From positions 1-57,038 of the forward strand of contig CAIXGW010000224.1 of the NCBI GenBank assembly GCA_903919145.1: 57,038 nt of DNA, written 5' to 3'. Below the pieces are notes generated by a model. That model made no database searches. It worked only from the letters and a program-made list of their open reading frames with translations, and was not told the DNA's origin. Source of the DNA: an uncultured Myxococcales bacterium. Its GTDB lineage: Bacteria; Myxococcota_A; UBA9042. Positions 37,101 through 43,425 of the stretch are shown here, piece by piece; the stretch's first letter is position 1, and every line of letters starts with the position of its first letter. Made by a program: the position numbers and the translations under genes.

Positions 37101-39194
37101 GTGCCGACCGTTGGCAAGTACAAGGGATCCATTGTCAACATGGAGACCTACTCGCACGGCGGCGGCTATAACCCCAAGTACAACGAGTACTGGTATCCGC
37201 AGTGGGCTGGCACGACCATCTACCGCTTCAACAGCAACTACGTTTATCTCGGCGCCTTCAACTCTGGCCAGCCGCAGATGATGCAGGTGTGGGGCGATAC
37301 CGACGGCACGTACTACACGGCCAACTGGGGCTATAACACCATCACCAAGAAGGCATCGGGCTACAGCGCAAGCACCCTGTGGTCATTCAACATCGGCAGC
37401 ACCGCCGGTGCGGTGGCCTGCGACGACACCTACGTCTACGCGATGCGCTCTGATGGCATGCAGGTTTGGGTGCTGAACAAGTCCAACGGCAGCCAGGTCA
37501 AGGTTATCAACCTGAACGGCGGCACGAATACCTCGATTTACGGCGGCTTGGCGGTGATCGGCGATTTCCTCTACGTCGGCCGCACCAACGCCGAAGTGTT
37601 CCGCTACAAGAAGACCGACGGCACCTTGGTGGACCAGTTCAATGTGGCGACCAACATCTACAACATGGCGTTCAACGGCAAGGAGTACTGCATCTCTGCC
37701 AACAGCAGCCAGGTCTACTGCTATACGGTATTTGGCTCGGTGTGCCCCAAGGGCGGCAATGACTGCGACGACACCACGTCTAACTTGAGCCCGGCCCAGG
37801 CAGAGAGCTGCGACGGCCAGGACAACAACTGCAGCGGAGCCACCGACGAGGGCTGCAACAAGGACGGCGATGCCTACTGCGACGCCACCATGCCAGTGGT
37901 CGGCACTCCGGCGATCTGCCCGGCTGGCGGCGGCGACTGCAATGACACCGACAAGGTCATCAACCCGGCCAACACCGAGGTCTGCGACGGCAAGGACAAC
38001 AACTGCAACAACAAAGTCGACGACCCCGGCTCCAGTGGCTGCACGCCGTTCTTCTTTGACGGCGACAATGACGGCTATGGCGTGGGCTCCTCGCTGTGCC
38101 TGTGCGCGGCGGAAGGCGCCTACTCGGCCAAGAACAGCTTGGACTGCAATGACAAGTGCGCAACCTGCAAGCCGGGCGGCGGCGCGGAGTTGTGCGACGG
38201 CGTGGACAACAACTGCAACAACACGGTAGACGAGCTCTGCAACAAGGACGGCGACTCTTACTGCGATGCGGCTCTCATTACCGTGGGCACGCCGCTGTCT
38301 TGCCCCAAGGGCGGCGGCGACTGCAATGACAAATCCAAGCTCATCAGCCCCGAAGGCATTGAGACCTGCAACAACGCCGACGAGAACTGCAACGGCATCA
38401 TCGACGAAGGCTCAGGTGACGCCTGCGTGGCCGCTCCCAACACCTACTTTACCTGCCAGGCGGGTCAGTGCGTGTTGAAGAGCTGCATGGCCGGCTACTC
38501 CAACTTGAACGGCTCGCTCTCGGATGGCTGCGAGTGCCAGTCGGGCGACATCTACGAGCCCAACAACAGCTGCGGGTCGGCCTACGTGATCAACTCGAAC
38601 CTGCAGGACACTGGCACCAACGGCACGGGTGGTCAGAAGGACACCATCGCCGGGCGCATCGTCGAGACCGTGGATGAAGACTGGTATGCCATCTATGCCA
38701 AAGACGTGGCGGACAACGGCTACGGCGTCTGCGACCAGTTCAACATGCGGGTCACCTTCCTGAACAATCCAGGCGGTAACCTGAGGTTTGACGTGTGGAA
38801 GGGCCAGTGCCCGGCGGGCGGTAACAACTCGGTGTGCTGTGCGCGCACGGACTTCAACTGGTTTACCAACTTCAAGGCGGCTGACGGCTACTACTCTGAT
38901 TTGTGGTCAGAATACGGCGAGTGCCCGTGCGCCAGCGGCAACTCGTTTGACCAGTCCAACTACGGCTGGAACTACTCGCCCAGCTGGGGTGGCCCGTACT
39001 GCCGCGACTTCAATGCTGCCGGCGTTTGCTACCCGCAGGGCCACGACTTCACGCGCTGCGCCGACGATTCGTCCTGGTTCTACGTGCGGGTCTACAAGGT
39101 CAGTGGCGCTCCGAGCTGCGTGGACTACAAGCTTGAGGTCTCTAACGGCGTGTATGGCAATCCCGGCACCGGCGCTGGGCGCAAGAACTGGTAG
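25149..39194 (+). CDS. Giant modular lipoprotein with Dickkopf-like and MopE metal-binding repeats
   Basis: A 4681-residue protein. ATG follows AGGAGG; the signal peptide ends in lipobox LAFAGC (Cys 24). Modules by approximate residue: 30-165 beta domain; 168-850 about 18 Cys repeats of type CDDG..CT.D.C...C...CC; 851-1018 jelly-roll/MAM-like domain; 1019-1116 cadherin-like domain (VKAKDPDLDAILSFQL); 1117-1338 alpha/beta domain resembling a glutamine amidotransferase or flavodoxin fold (GIFVALGVYPNNH, YMEGGDTWAFD); 1340-1490 another Cys repeat plus a beta domain; 1493-4424 about 31 MopE-type repeats (DGDCDD..N.VNPGA.E.CDG.DNNC.G..DEGC), rich in Asp loops likely to bind calcium. Inserted between repeats are an SUEL-type lectin domain (1762-1856), a beta domain (2155-2308), a Gly-rich domain (3200-3488) and two near-identical propeller-like modules (3639-3853, 3986-4194). 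4425-4681 is a Cys/aromatic-rich end. Probably an outer-surface adhesin or fibre; this role is inferred. Confidence 0.85.
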   Translation: MRNQPSRRALVVTFWALLLAFAGCSDPQPAADDRRDAAGVDAEFAVETFAATLPPTLEILNPTEYKYFYVDYTANPLVAVKVNLQFKVSNYTIGSGAGQVICRVDYKNPALTTTTLGIANVDLGTTKGTRVITCNLASATGQIEPNAEAFVARHVYISQDPFDSSVANGCANSLECNDGVACTLDDCVGGKCEFKYKAYCCGNDLECAPNLNCLGIGTYDAKCSACLSNADCDDGDPCTNNVCDTSDFVGKCSFPKPDPECCTQPTDACDDGKACTLDSCDVAAKKCKHAKIPDTCCTDSDCAAPDICSVAACVDAECRFAKDQFKPGCCQTDVDCDIGNFCTISKCSATAGPNGYKTCDWSLDPAKIVDSKKCCEMKGTTNECNDGNPCTYDICTNYQCVNKEVAQCCKVNGDCEDDNFCTTNTCVKAVGDDVGQCQYPKPDPSCCLANGDCNDGKFCTTELCDTNQFKCVVTNTATDCCDTDAECDDGKFCSADSCVNHYCLHGPDKFKAPCCETGNAECNDGNPCTLDTCDLATKKCSSKSNGDPLCCVDSVGCDDGDCTTIDYCGADNKCTTKTNPESCKVNLDCDDGNSCTKDSCDTTNPSCGVCKHDVEPTCCTQDFQCDDSVALNGQPPNPKAVCTTDKCVNNQCVNTTIANCCATDTDAKTTCDDKNGCTIDYCLANSCHHTLPKGGCCASNADCNDGSQCTTDACANIDATSKMGSCTHVQQPGCICTKEGAQLGIECNDNNLCTADSCIGGLCNNAPIAGCCLDKFDCDDGAPCTYDYCMLNECVHPPTSSGQKLCCSKETEALDCAFLNTECAQGVCADQPDGAKSCVTQSLPVCTVNIGYCQDFQSGSDLNAMGWNPGDLAASKAAKNWKVATDTGLGPDKHAKLDWTPTVVNYDTCLQSPVIQAAGAKTITIQYDHEFAPNIGTATISIYGSLGGANPDWSQGTLVQTWLDQAAILGPQTVDIKLPSGLTGSNGLRLAFCVQGASTFDISSYALDNICIVKGEKPAMTKCPVNQIVPMGTSKTLPVKAKDPDLDAILSFQLVNAPSFVSLSSALYYWLDESWNTNLTISPGSVADVGTWPVTIKVSDGTLYSLCTFEITVTYQGGFLVWRPSEVPKIHGDKLFTALKAQGVTVQHITDLSLYPQLKGFQGIFVALGVYPNNHVLDETESTALLGYAAETGKLYMEGGDTWAFDKQWPIHSAFKLLPKNDSSTTGITGPLAGSGMYKDIAQSPAKVYKFGFEAGNLDYDNLNDVIAGKTNIARTKTVLVSDGSEISGVQVGHDDPQGYRTVASSIPFAGVVEGPTGDTPNQMMARILHFFANGFVDCLTNDQCDDQDTCTIDSCTGGACVNKSNCTCSSGGGLTCGASATLVSNGAGSTTNVKTYGCDPSVDYTGKEFALKYSAVNSAPVTVKVSNLTNPAARVFVLKGNQGACDAKQCIAMGAATTFNFAGAAGNDYFIVIDVPAGGTAQADVQISCGQPEICNDGVDNNGNNLVDCKDLGSCCGDAACAEVCDGADNNCDGSVDEGCDDDADGYCDKDMTVAGTPAICPKGGGDCDDTGGTTNPGAVEVCNNGKDDNCDGTGNEEGSQGCGNYWVDVDGDTYGAGAGKCLCSPIGAYKAIKSGDCKDDNDKVNPAAVEICGNGLDDNCSGSQNDTNALGCSDFFTDADQDTWGSLPKKCQCIAQGAISATKPGDCKDNNALVNPDSAESCNDQDDNCNGATDEGCDDDKDGYCDTGLGYESIGGSTKLCGSAPQLQNLVLTCAPGSTITVIDFASYGDAGGVCQLFQTGACNAAASLQVVKTACLGKSSCSIPATNAAFGGDPCAGTAKSLTVQVTCTGSTGTAPQICPKGAGDTDDKDPLVNPEGKEICDNIDNDSDGLIDDGCDDDNDDFCDKSMIVVGAPGVCPKGTGDCDDDQNKVNPGMAEDCNTPADDDCNGNTNDLNANNCQPYFIDGDSDGYGNKQFKCFCSPVGVYKAKKTADCDDTLASINPGAIEVCDNFDNNCSGTVDEGCDDDGDGYCDLAQGMGSAGSVLCVNGGGDCDDTNSGVNPGKAEICGNNIDDNCAGGQNDAGAIGCTNYYGDGDGDGFGSQASKCLCSATGAFTSDNSLDCNDNDKAVKPGAIEICDNLDNNCSDNPAVAEKNTFGAASQAVAANYIAQEVVFATGGTLSSIGVRLKAVSSQSATLYLYKGAKPSALTGQVEAIGPLAIAASGTTFVDYKFTSAVKPTVTAGETWVLVLKSSGADASLNATAANAYTKGGAFSAPSSPFTWTALGSGATDIGFEIALIPAGSPVDEGCDDDNDGFCDANMKTTAADTCTSGGGDCVDTNAQINPAVAKELCDGKDDNCNGLTDDGCDDDADGYCDAGYTIANPAPAICSKGTGDCDDLNSDQNPGAKEVCSNSIDDNCNGSQNDADAIGCKPYYYDGDNDGAGVNINKCMCASSGLFTAAAGGDCDDANTQVKPGAAEVCADGVDNDCDGDDNDPGASGCKDFFVDGDNDGYGLAGLKQCLCLGSAPYKASKSGDCNDNSAVINPGKTEVCNDADDNCTAGVDEGCNDDFDGYCDSAMTTVGLPNICPFGGGDCVDTNASANPGKPEQCDDVDNNCNDAKDEGCNDDADNYCDAAMVTVGKPTICNAGGGDCDDSKNGVFPNNGEFCTTTWDDNCNGDTNDPGAQGCTAYGLDNDGDAYGDKSAAGACTCKAIQPYTGTKGNTDCNDKNDLVNPGIAELCDGIDNNCVGGTDEGCDDDKDGFCDSTMITVGKPTVCIKGGGDCQDNNPVVNPAAIETCANGVDEDCDGSLNGMNATGCTVYYLDADKDSWGVNVGQCWCSPTNGYTVGASKLGDCDDTTSAVNPGATEVCGDGKDNNCNGSQNDVNATGCLGFYKDGDKDGYGAGATQCQCFAEGLFITAQGNDCDDGNNAVNPGVLERCDELDNQCNSQIDEGCDDDNDDYCDAAMFTSGTPSVCPFGKGDCNDGSSAIKPGAAEVCDNLDQNCDSTIDDGCDDDKDGYCDKSLTVVGTPTICISGGNDCDDTNSQVRPGKTELCDDLDNQCNGQIDEGCDDDNDNYCDSGLAVVGGPSTCTAGGGDCNDASNAVNPGKSEVCDGIDNNCAAGADETCKDSDGDGYCVGVSNVSTGCPKGGGDCNDSNKLVNPGALETCATEYDDNCDGENNVVTSGVGACTECGTGSDGDYAPTTSGTLAGGTYNYKSFTIKAGVTITVTGTAPLVIKVQGPITIAGELVANGLAGTNTTGTYDGASYPGGQGVAGGGKGGDACYGCTGGTGAGPGGGGGSSTSSYGGGGGGGGYATNGSNGQQSANGVYGTGGASHGDPQIGSFVGGSGGGGGGYGGAINQSGSGGGGGGGAIKLTGTAVTVSGAIRSNGGKGGDIVACGDGGAGGGGSGGTIWLRGSKMTITGTVQAVGGAAGLKCPSRPTGDGGAGAVGRIRVDSIDTIQGTTTPTLAKGDTTGLGDASMCTNFYVDGDGDGFGTGTPSCQCYQSGGKNVLQAGDCNDANKAVNPAAAEVCDGADNDCKDGTDTGCDKDGDLYCDSAKIIASTATCSKSKLPAPGSTGTGDDCDDANVKVFPGVAEICDGLDNNCNLVVDDGCDDDDDNYCDASMTTVDSSKPQLGVFIGTSINMDTRSHGGGYSPTHKEYWYPEWAGNTIYRYDLNYQLLGTFSSGTGSIMQLYGDVDDTYYTATWGNATIEKYQGKTANKLWSFNIGSTAGAVACDSQYVYAMRESGMTVWVLNKSNGSLVKTINLNGGTNTTTYGGLAVVGEFLYLGRYNGEVIRYNKTTGQYIDQFGVATNIYNMAFNGKDYCISANSSTVYCYTIQQNGLPPTCTAGGTDCNDGDTLINPKAKESCATPGDDNCDGKTDELGAQSCTTWYLDGDGDGFGSPSSQCWCAANGSYKSTKAGDCDDNDAQLYPGLAEACDFKDNNCNNAIDEGCDDDNDGYCDASMVYNGAPVPTVGKYKGSIVNMETYSHGGGYNPKYNEYWYPQWAGTTIYRFNSNYVYLGAFNSGQPQMMQVWGDTDGTYYTANWGYNTITKKASGYSASTLWSFNIGSTAGAVACDDTYVYAMRSDGMQVWVLNKSNGSQVKVINLNGGTNTSIYGGLAVIGDFLYVGRTNAEVFRYKKTDGTLVDQFNVATNIYNMAFNGKEYCISANSSQVYCYTVFGSVCPKGGNDCDDTTSNLSPAQAESCDGQDNNCSGATDEGCNKDGDAYCDATMPVVGTPAICPAGGGDCNDTDKVINPANTEVCDGKDNNCNNKVDDPGSSGCTPFFFDGDNDGYGVGSSLCLCAAEGAYSAKNSLDCNDKCATCKPGGGAELCDGVDNNCNNTVDELCNKDGDSYCDAALITVGTPLSCPKGGGDCNDKSKLISPEGIETCNNADENCNGIIDEGSGDACVAAPNTYFTCQAGQCVLKSCMAGYSNLNGSLSDGCECQSGDIYEPNNSCGSAYVINSNLQDTGTNGTGGQKDTIAGRIVETVDEDWYAIYAKDVADNGYGVCDQFNMRVTFLNNPGGNLRFDVWKGQCPAGGNNSVCCARTDFNWFTNFKAADGYYSDLWSEYGECPCASGNSFDQSNYGWNYSPSWGGPYCRDFNAAGVCYPQGHDFTRCADDSSWFYVRVYKVSGAPSCVDYKLEVSNGVYGNPGTGAGRKNW
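30432..30715 (+). other. SUEL/rhamnose-binding-lectin-like domain within the giant protein
   Basis: The segment reads LVLTCAPGSTITVIDFASYG, then CNAAASLQVVKTACLGKSSC and ATNAAFGGDPCAGTAKSL, closing with VQVTC. This matches the SUEL (Gal_Lectin) pattern of animal rhamnose-binding lectins: C-P-G, I.V..ASYG, C....SL..V...C.GK.SC, F..DPC.GT.K.L.V...C. The eight expected cysteines appear to be present or nearly so. Confidence 0.75.
36064..36706 (+). repeat. Propeller-like module, copy 1
   Basis: About 215 codons starting SKPQLGVFIGTSINM and containing SHGGGYSPTHKEYWYPEWAG, WSFNIGSTAGAVACD and IYNMAFNGKDYCISANSS. It has repeated four-stranded motifs (TIYRYD, TIEKYQ, VWVLNK, VIRYNK) like a beta-propeller. 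It is nearly the same at DNA and protein level as the module at 37105. Confidence 0.75.
37105..37734 (+). repeat. Propeller-like module, copy 2
   Basis: Second copy of the module at 36064, about 1040 bases later, starting VPTVGKYKGSIVNM. Long stretches are almost identical (for example around IYNMAFNGKEYCISANSS), which suggests recent duplication or gene conversion. Both copies replace the same spacer of a MopE unit, following CDASM. Confidence 0.75.
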
Positions 39195-39252
39195 CCTCTC
39201 TGGACAACTACCGCCTCGCGGTGCCAGAGTGCAGCGGTCAGGAGGCGGCAGC

Positions 39253-39334
39253 GCCGGGTTGGCGGAATGGTAGACGCAGGGGACTTAAACTCCCCAGGGC
39301 ATTGCCCGTGCCGGTTCAAGTCCGGCACCCGGCA
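39253..39334 (+). tRNA. tRNA-Leu (anticodon UAA)
   Basis: Class II tRNA. Acceptor GCCGGGT/ACCCGGC, anticodon stem GGGGA/TCCCC with loop CTTAAAC (anticodon TAA), a long variable arm, T arm GCCGG/CCGGC with loop TTCAAGT, and discriminator A. The CCA is not encoded (CCG follows). Confidence 0.95.
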
Positions 39335-39628
39335 CCGCACGCACCCCTGACCGTGGAAGAGACCTTGTCGCCATGGGGCGGCTTGGTCCAAGAGGTAGGG
39401 GCGCCGGCGGCGGGCCTTGACAGCCAGGTGCGGTCGAATCCCGCGTAGCTCCCAAAGCCCCAAGGACCGCAGCGGCCTTCTACCGGCCGTTCTGGATAGG
39501 TTTTGGGCCACTGCGGGTCGGTGATTTCCTAAGCCCCAAAGCCAGCTTGTGCCGTGGCTCGGCTCGGACTGCAGGCTTTGGCGTACCAGAAGGGCGCGCC
39601 AACTGCGCCGAGCCGGGGCCAGCCCGCC

Positions 39629-42184
39629 ATGAGTCCAATGCCAAGCGCCGAATTTCCCCGTGCTGCGTCGACCAAGGCCAGCGAGCTGCCCATCTATCGC
39701 TTTGAAGCCGAGCTGGTGGACGCGATCCGTCGCCATCAGGTGGTGGTGGTGGTGGGGCCGACGGGCTGCGGCAAGACCACCCAGCTGCCGCAGATGCTGC
39801 TGAGGGCAGGGCTCACCGACCGCTGCATCGGCGTGACCCAACCGCGCCGGCTGGCGGCTGTTTCTGTGGCGTGGCGCATTGCCGAAGAGCAGGGCGTGGA
39901 GTGCGGCAAGCAGGTGGGCTACGCCATCCGCTTTGACGACTGCAGCACAGTGGATACCAGGATCCGCCTGATGACGGATGGCATTTTGCTGCAAGAGGCC
40001 CACTGGGACGCCAATTGGGAGCGCTACGGCGTACTGGTGATCGACGAGGCCCACGAGCGCAGCCTGAACATCGACTTTGCCCTTGGCCTGCTGCACGACG
40101 CGCTGAAGTCCAGGCCCGACCTGCGGGTGGTCGTAAGCTCGGCCACCATGGATCCCAAGAGGTTTGTGGACTTTTTTGCCGATGTCGCGCCGGTGGTGCC
40201 GGTGGTGCGGATCGATGCGCGGCCGTTTCCGGTGGAGATGGTGTGGCGGCCGATGGTGGACGGGCGGCCTGAGACCCTGACCGACGCGGTGGTCGACGAG
40301 GTGTTGACGGTGCAGCGGCGCCACATGCCCGGCCACGTGCTGGTGTTTTTGCCTGGCGAAGAGGCCATCAAGCAAGCCGCCCTGGCTTTGCGGGTGCGCA
40401 CGGCCGAGCGCGACGCGGTGATCCTGCCGCTGTACGGAGCGCTGCAGAGGGAGGACCAGGAGAAGGTTTTTAGCGAATTTGGCGGGCGCAAGGTCATCTT
40501 GGCCACCAACATTGCAGAGACCTCGATCACCGTGGATGACGTGCGCCATGTCATTGACTCGGGGCTGGCCAAAGTCCCACGGGTCAGCGTGCGCACCGGT
40601 GTGACGATGCTGCGCGAAGAAGGGATCAGCCAGGCCTCGGCCGACCAGAGACTGGGGCGTGCGGGGCGGACGGCGGCAGGGCGCTGCGTGCGGCTGTACA
40701 GTGAGTCCGACTATCAGGCGCGGCCCGCCTACACCGACGAGGAGATCCTGCGCCTGGACCTGACCGAGACGGTGCTGCGCCTGCTGGATTTGGGCGTGCG
40801 CGATGTCGAGAGCTTTGCCTTTCCGACGCCTCCGGGGCGCCATCGCCTGATGGCAGCCTTGGACAGCCTGCTGCAGCTAGGGGCAATCGACGGCAACCGC
40901 GAGATGACCGAGGTTGGCAAGCAGATGGTCCCTTATCCGCTGTCGCCGGCGCTGGCGCGCATGTGCATAGAGGCCCTGGATCATTTTCCCGACATTGCCG
41001 AAGAAGTGATGATCCTGGCGGCGTGGTGGTCGTCGCGCTCGCCGCAGCTGTACCCGGCCGGTCAAGAGGATGCGGCGCGCAAGGCCCAGGCCCGCTTCAA
41101 CGATCCGCTGGGCGATGCCCACACGGCGCTGCGAATTTACCGCGCGTGGCAGCAAGCATCTGACCACAAGGCGTTTTGCGAGCGCAACTTCTTGGACCCG
41201 TCGACCCTGGCCTTTACCGCCAATGCCCTCAAACAGCTAATGGAGATCGCCAAGAAACGCGGGACCTCGATCGGCAGCGGCGGCGACCTGCACAACGTGG
41301 CGCGCTGCGTGGTCGCCGGCTTTGCCCAGAACGTGCTGGCTTTGCAGGGCCGCTTCTACGAAGGGCCTTCCGACGACCGGGTGCTGCTGCATCCCTCCAG
41401 CTCGCTGTACGGAATGGCGCCGCGGTTTGCGGTGGCGATGGAAATCGTCATCTCGCAGCGCTGCTATGCCAGGCAGGTGGTGGCCCTGAAAGCCGCCTGG
41501 GTGGCCGAGTCGCGACCTGATCTGGCCGAGCGCTGGAAGCTGCGCACCGAGCACCTCAAGCGCGGCGAAGGCGAGAAGGTCCCGCGCATCGACGTGCTGC
41601 ACCTGGGCAAGGTGCTGGTGCCGGTGGACCTGGGCAAGGGGCGGCCGCGGGTCGAGCTGAACCGCGATCAGGTGCGCGCGCTGCTGGGCCAGGGCCCGGT
41701 GGTGCTTCCCGACGACATGGGGCGGTGGCAAGGCAGAATCCTGTGGGGCGCGGTGATCTTTGCCCAGGGCACGCCGCTGCCGGCGCTGTTGGCGCTGCTG
41801 CCGCTGCTGCCGCTGCCGGCCGATGGGGCCGATCTGACCTGCGCGGTCCCGGAAGGCGCCCTGCTGGAGCCGATGCGCAACCGCCACACCTTGTTGCGGC
41901 ACCTGCCGGCCCTGCTTAACCCCATGATGCCCCACGCCGGCAAACGGCCAGGGTGGGCGGCGTTGGTGTGCAATGGCGATGACGGCTACTGGTATGAAGT
42001 GATGGTCGACTACCGCGAGGCCGTGGAAACCAGCGCCGCCTCGGTAGAATTGCTGTTGCAGGCCTATGACGGCGACACCGAAGCGCAAGAGGCCATTCAG
42101 GGCCAGCTGCTGCGGCTGCAGGGCGTGTCAGAGCGGGTGCGCGACGCGCTGGAGCTCAGCCGCAACCGTCGCAAGCGCGAGTAG
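39629..42184 (+). CDS. DEAH-box ATP-dependent RNA helicase (HrpA/HrpB type)
   Basis: A 851-residue helicase with all core motifs: Walker A GPTGCGKT (43-50), motif Ia TQPRRLAAVSVAWR, DEAH box VIDEAHERSLN (139-142), motif III SSATMDP, motif IV VLVFLPGEEAI, motif V LATNIAETSITVDDV and motif VI QRLGRAGRTAAGRC. Helicase-associated domains follow (about 390-520). Bacterial HrpA is about 1300 residues and HrpB about 800; the length fits HrpB, while several motifs are shared by both, so I give no symbol. Such enzymes unwind RNA, with suggested roles in mRNA processing and ribosome rescue. The start is uncertain: ATG 39629 was chosen, while GTG 39554 would add 25 residues. It converges with the next gene, 17 bases apart. 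Confidence 0.9.
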   Translation: MSPMPSAEFPRAASTKASELPIYRFEAELVDAIRRHQVVVVVGPTGCGKTTQLPQMLLRAGLTDRCIGVTQPRRLAAVSVAWRIAEEQGVECGKQVGYAIRFDDCSTVDTRIRLMTDGILLQEAHWDANWERYGVLVIDEAHERSLNIDFALGLLHDALKSRPDLRVVVSSATMDPKRFVDFFADVAPVVPVVRIDARPFPVEMVWRPMVDGRPETLTDAVVDEVLTVQRRHMPGHVLVFLPGEEAIKQAALALRVRTAERDAVILPLYGALQREDQEKVFSEFGGRKVILATNIAETSITVDDVRHVIDSGLAKVPRVSVRTGVTMLREEGISQASADQRLGRAGRTAAGRCVRLYSESDYQARPAYTDEEILRLDLTETVLRLLDLGVRDVESFAFPTPPGRHRLMAALDSLLQLGAIDGNREMTEVGKQMVPYPLSPALARMCIEALDHFPDIAEEVMILAAWWSSRSPQLYPAGQEDAARKAQARFNDPLGDAHTALRIYRAWQQASDHKAFCERNFLDPSTLAFTANALKQLMEIAKKRGTSIGSGGDLHNVARCVVAGFAQNVLALQGRFYEGPSDDRVLLHPSSSLYGMAPRFAVAMEIVISQRCYARQVVALKAAWVAESRPDLAERWKLRTEHLKRGEGEKVPRIDVLHLGKVLVPVDLGKGRPRVELNRDQVRALLGQGPVVLPDDMGRWQGRILWGAVIFAQGTPLPALLALLPLLPLPADGADLTCAVPEGALLEPMRNRHTLLRHLPALLNPMMPHAGKRPGWAALVCNGDDGYWYEVMVDYREAVETSAASVELLLQAYDGDTEAQEAIQGQLLRLQGVSERVRDALELSRNRRKRE

Positions 42185-42201
42185 CCGCAGTAGGAATGGG
42201 G

Positions 42202-43371
42202 TCAGAAGGTGTACTTGACCGCTGCGGTGCCGCTGTAAGAGCGGGTGCTGACGTCGTCGGCGTCGACATCCTCCTGACTGGAGAAGCCGCCGGTTAGCCG
42301 CCAGTGGCTGCTGATTTTCCATGCAGCGCGCAAGCCAATGGAATTGTTGTGTCCGGCGTCATCCAAGTAGACGGCGCGACCCAAAGTGGCGGTGATCTTG
42401 ACCGGCCCCAGCTTGTGGGCGGCGGCGATGGCGGTGCTCCAGGTATAGGGGGCAATCGCAACGCCGGTGCCAAAAGAGGCTGTATTGGCTGGGGCCTTGG
42501 TGGTAGTGCCCGGCAGGGGCCGCCCGGCCGAGGCTAGGGTGAAGTAGCCAATGTCATTGGGGTCAGAGCTGTACCAGTAGTAGGTGCCAGAGACCGAGAC
42601 CTCGGTGTTCTGGTAGATGGTCTCGTCGATCGACAGCGAAATCGGCACGGTGACCACCGACTCTTCTTGCTGGCCCAGCAGCGGGTTCAAGCGTTCGCAG
42701 GTCTTTTTCAGCTTGAGCTGCTTGGGCTGGGTGGTTGCGCAGTCTTGAGCCAGTTTTTCACGGGTGACCGTTGTGCCCTGGGCCGTGACCATCTCTTGGA
42801 CGGACTGGGTCGTGGCCAGGCGGTTGGGCGAGACCGACAGATCGATGGCTGTCTCCCAGTTGGAGTCGCCCATGGTGTCGTAGGAGGCGCTCAGAGAGAA
42901 GCCGGCCGAGCTGGTGACAGACTTGAGCAGCGTTTCGGCTTCGCCGGACAGGACCCCATTGCGGGTCTGTTGCTCCAGGGTGACGGTGGTGGAGGAAAGC
43001 TCTGTAGCCTTGGGCGACGCCGCAATGTCCAGCGAAAAGCTCCAGTTGTTGTTGCTGTTCCAGGCAAAATCGGGGCTCCAGCTGCTGCCCAAGCTCAGCG
43101 AGGCAACCGTGGCTTCCTTGGTCTTGCCGGCCAGTGGACCGCTGGTGATGGGATCGGCCTTGGGGCGCGACAGGCCAAAACCAAGGTCGAAAGTCCAGCG
43201 CTCGTTGAGGTCATAGGCAGCAGTGACGCCAACGCGCGAGGAGCCGCCGCCGGGGTAGCCGTCGGTCGCTGGGGTGCGGCTCAGGCCGCTGTTCACGCCG
43301 ACGCTAGAAGCCTGGGCTAGCGCAGGGGCGATCAGGGCCGCTGCGATCAGGAGCGCGATTTTCCGGTTCAT
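42202..43371 (-). CDS. Outer-membrane beta-barrel protein of unknown function
   Basis: A 389-residue exported protein. Signal peptide MNRKIALLIAAALIAPALAQ with cleavage after AQA. The body consists of alternating strands with many Tyr/Trp/Phe at ends (AAYDLNERWTFDLGFGLS, NWSFSLDIAAS, SFSLSASYDTMGDSNWETAIDL), and the last residues KYTF end in Phe, the usual barrel signal for BAM. An insert with two Cys (DCATTQPKQLKLKKTCE, about 195-215) may be an outer loop. The ATG at 43371 follows AGGA. Such proteins are often porins or channels, but the substrate cannot be read from sequence. Confidence 0.7.
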   Translation of the reverse strand: MNRKIALLIAAALIAPALAQASSVGVNSGLSRTPATDGYPGGGSSRVGVTAAYDLNERWTFDLGFGLSRPKADPITSGPLAGKTKEATVASLSLGSSWSPDFAWNSNNNWSFSLDIAASPKATELSSTTVTLEQQTRNGVLSGEAETLLKSVTSSAGFSLSASYDTMGDSNWETAIDLSVSPNRLATTQSVQEMVTAQGTTVTREKLAQDCATTQPKQLKLKKTCERLNPLLGQQEESVVTVPISLSIDETIYQNTEVSVSGTYYWYSSDPNDIGYFTLASAGRPLPGTTTKAPANTASFGTGVAIAPYTWSTAIAAAHKLGPVKITATLGRAVYLDDAGHNNSIGLRAAWKISSHWRLTGGFSSQEDVDADDVSTRSYSGTAAVKYTF

Positions 43372-43387
43372 CCGTTGTCCTGGATTG

Positions 43388-43425
43388 GTGGTACCACAGC
43401 ATGCCAAAGCTGTTGTGGCGGTCAA
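43388..43425 (-). promoter_or_regulatory. Candidate promoter with palindrome for the barrel gene
   Basis: On the minus strand TTGACC (43420-43425) and CATGCT (43398-43403) with a 16-base spacer. A perfect 10-bp palindrome GTGGTACCAC (43388-43397) lies at the expected start of transcription, about 20 bases before the ATG; it could be an operator. Confidence 0.4.

Noticed and set aside
39374..39454. Third functional tRNA gene
   Set aside because: Acceptor stem and T loop do not form properly; reported only as a possible remnant.
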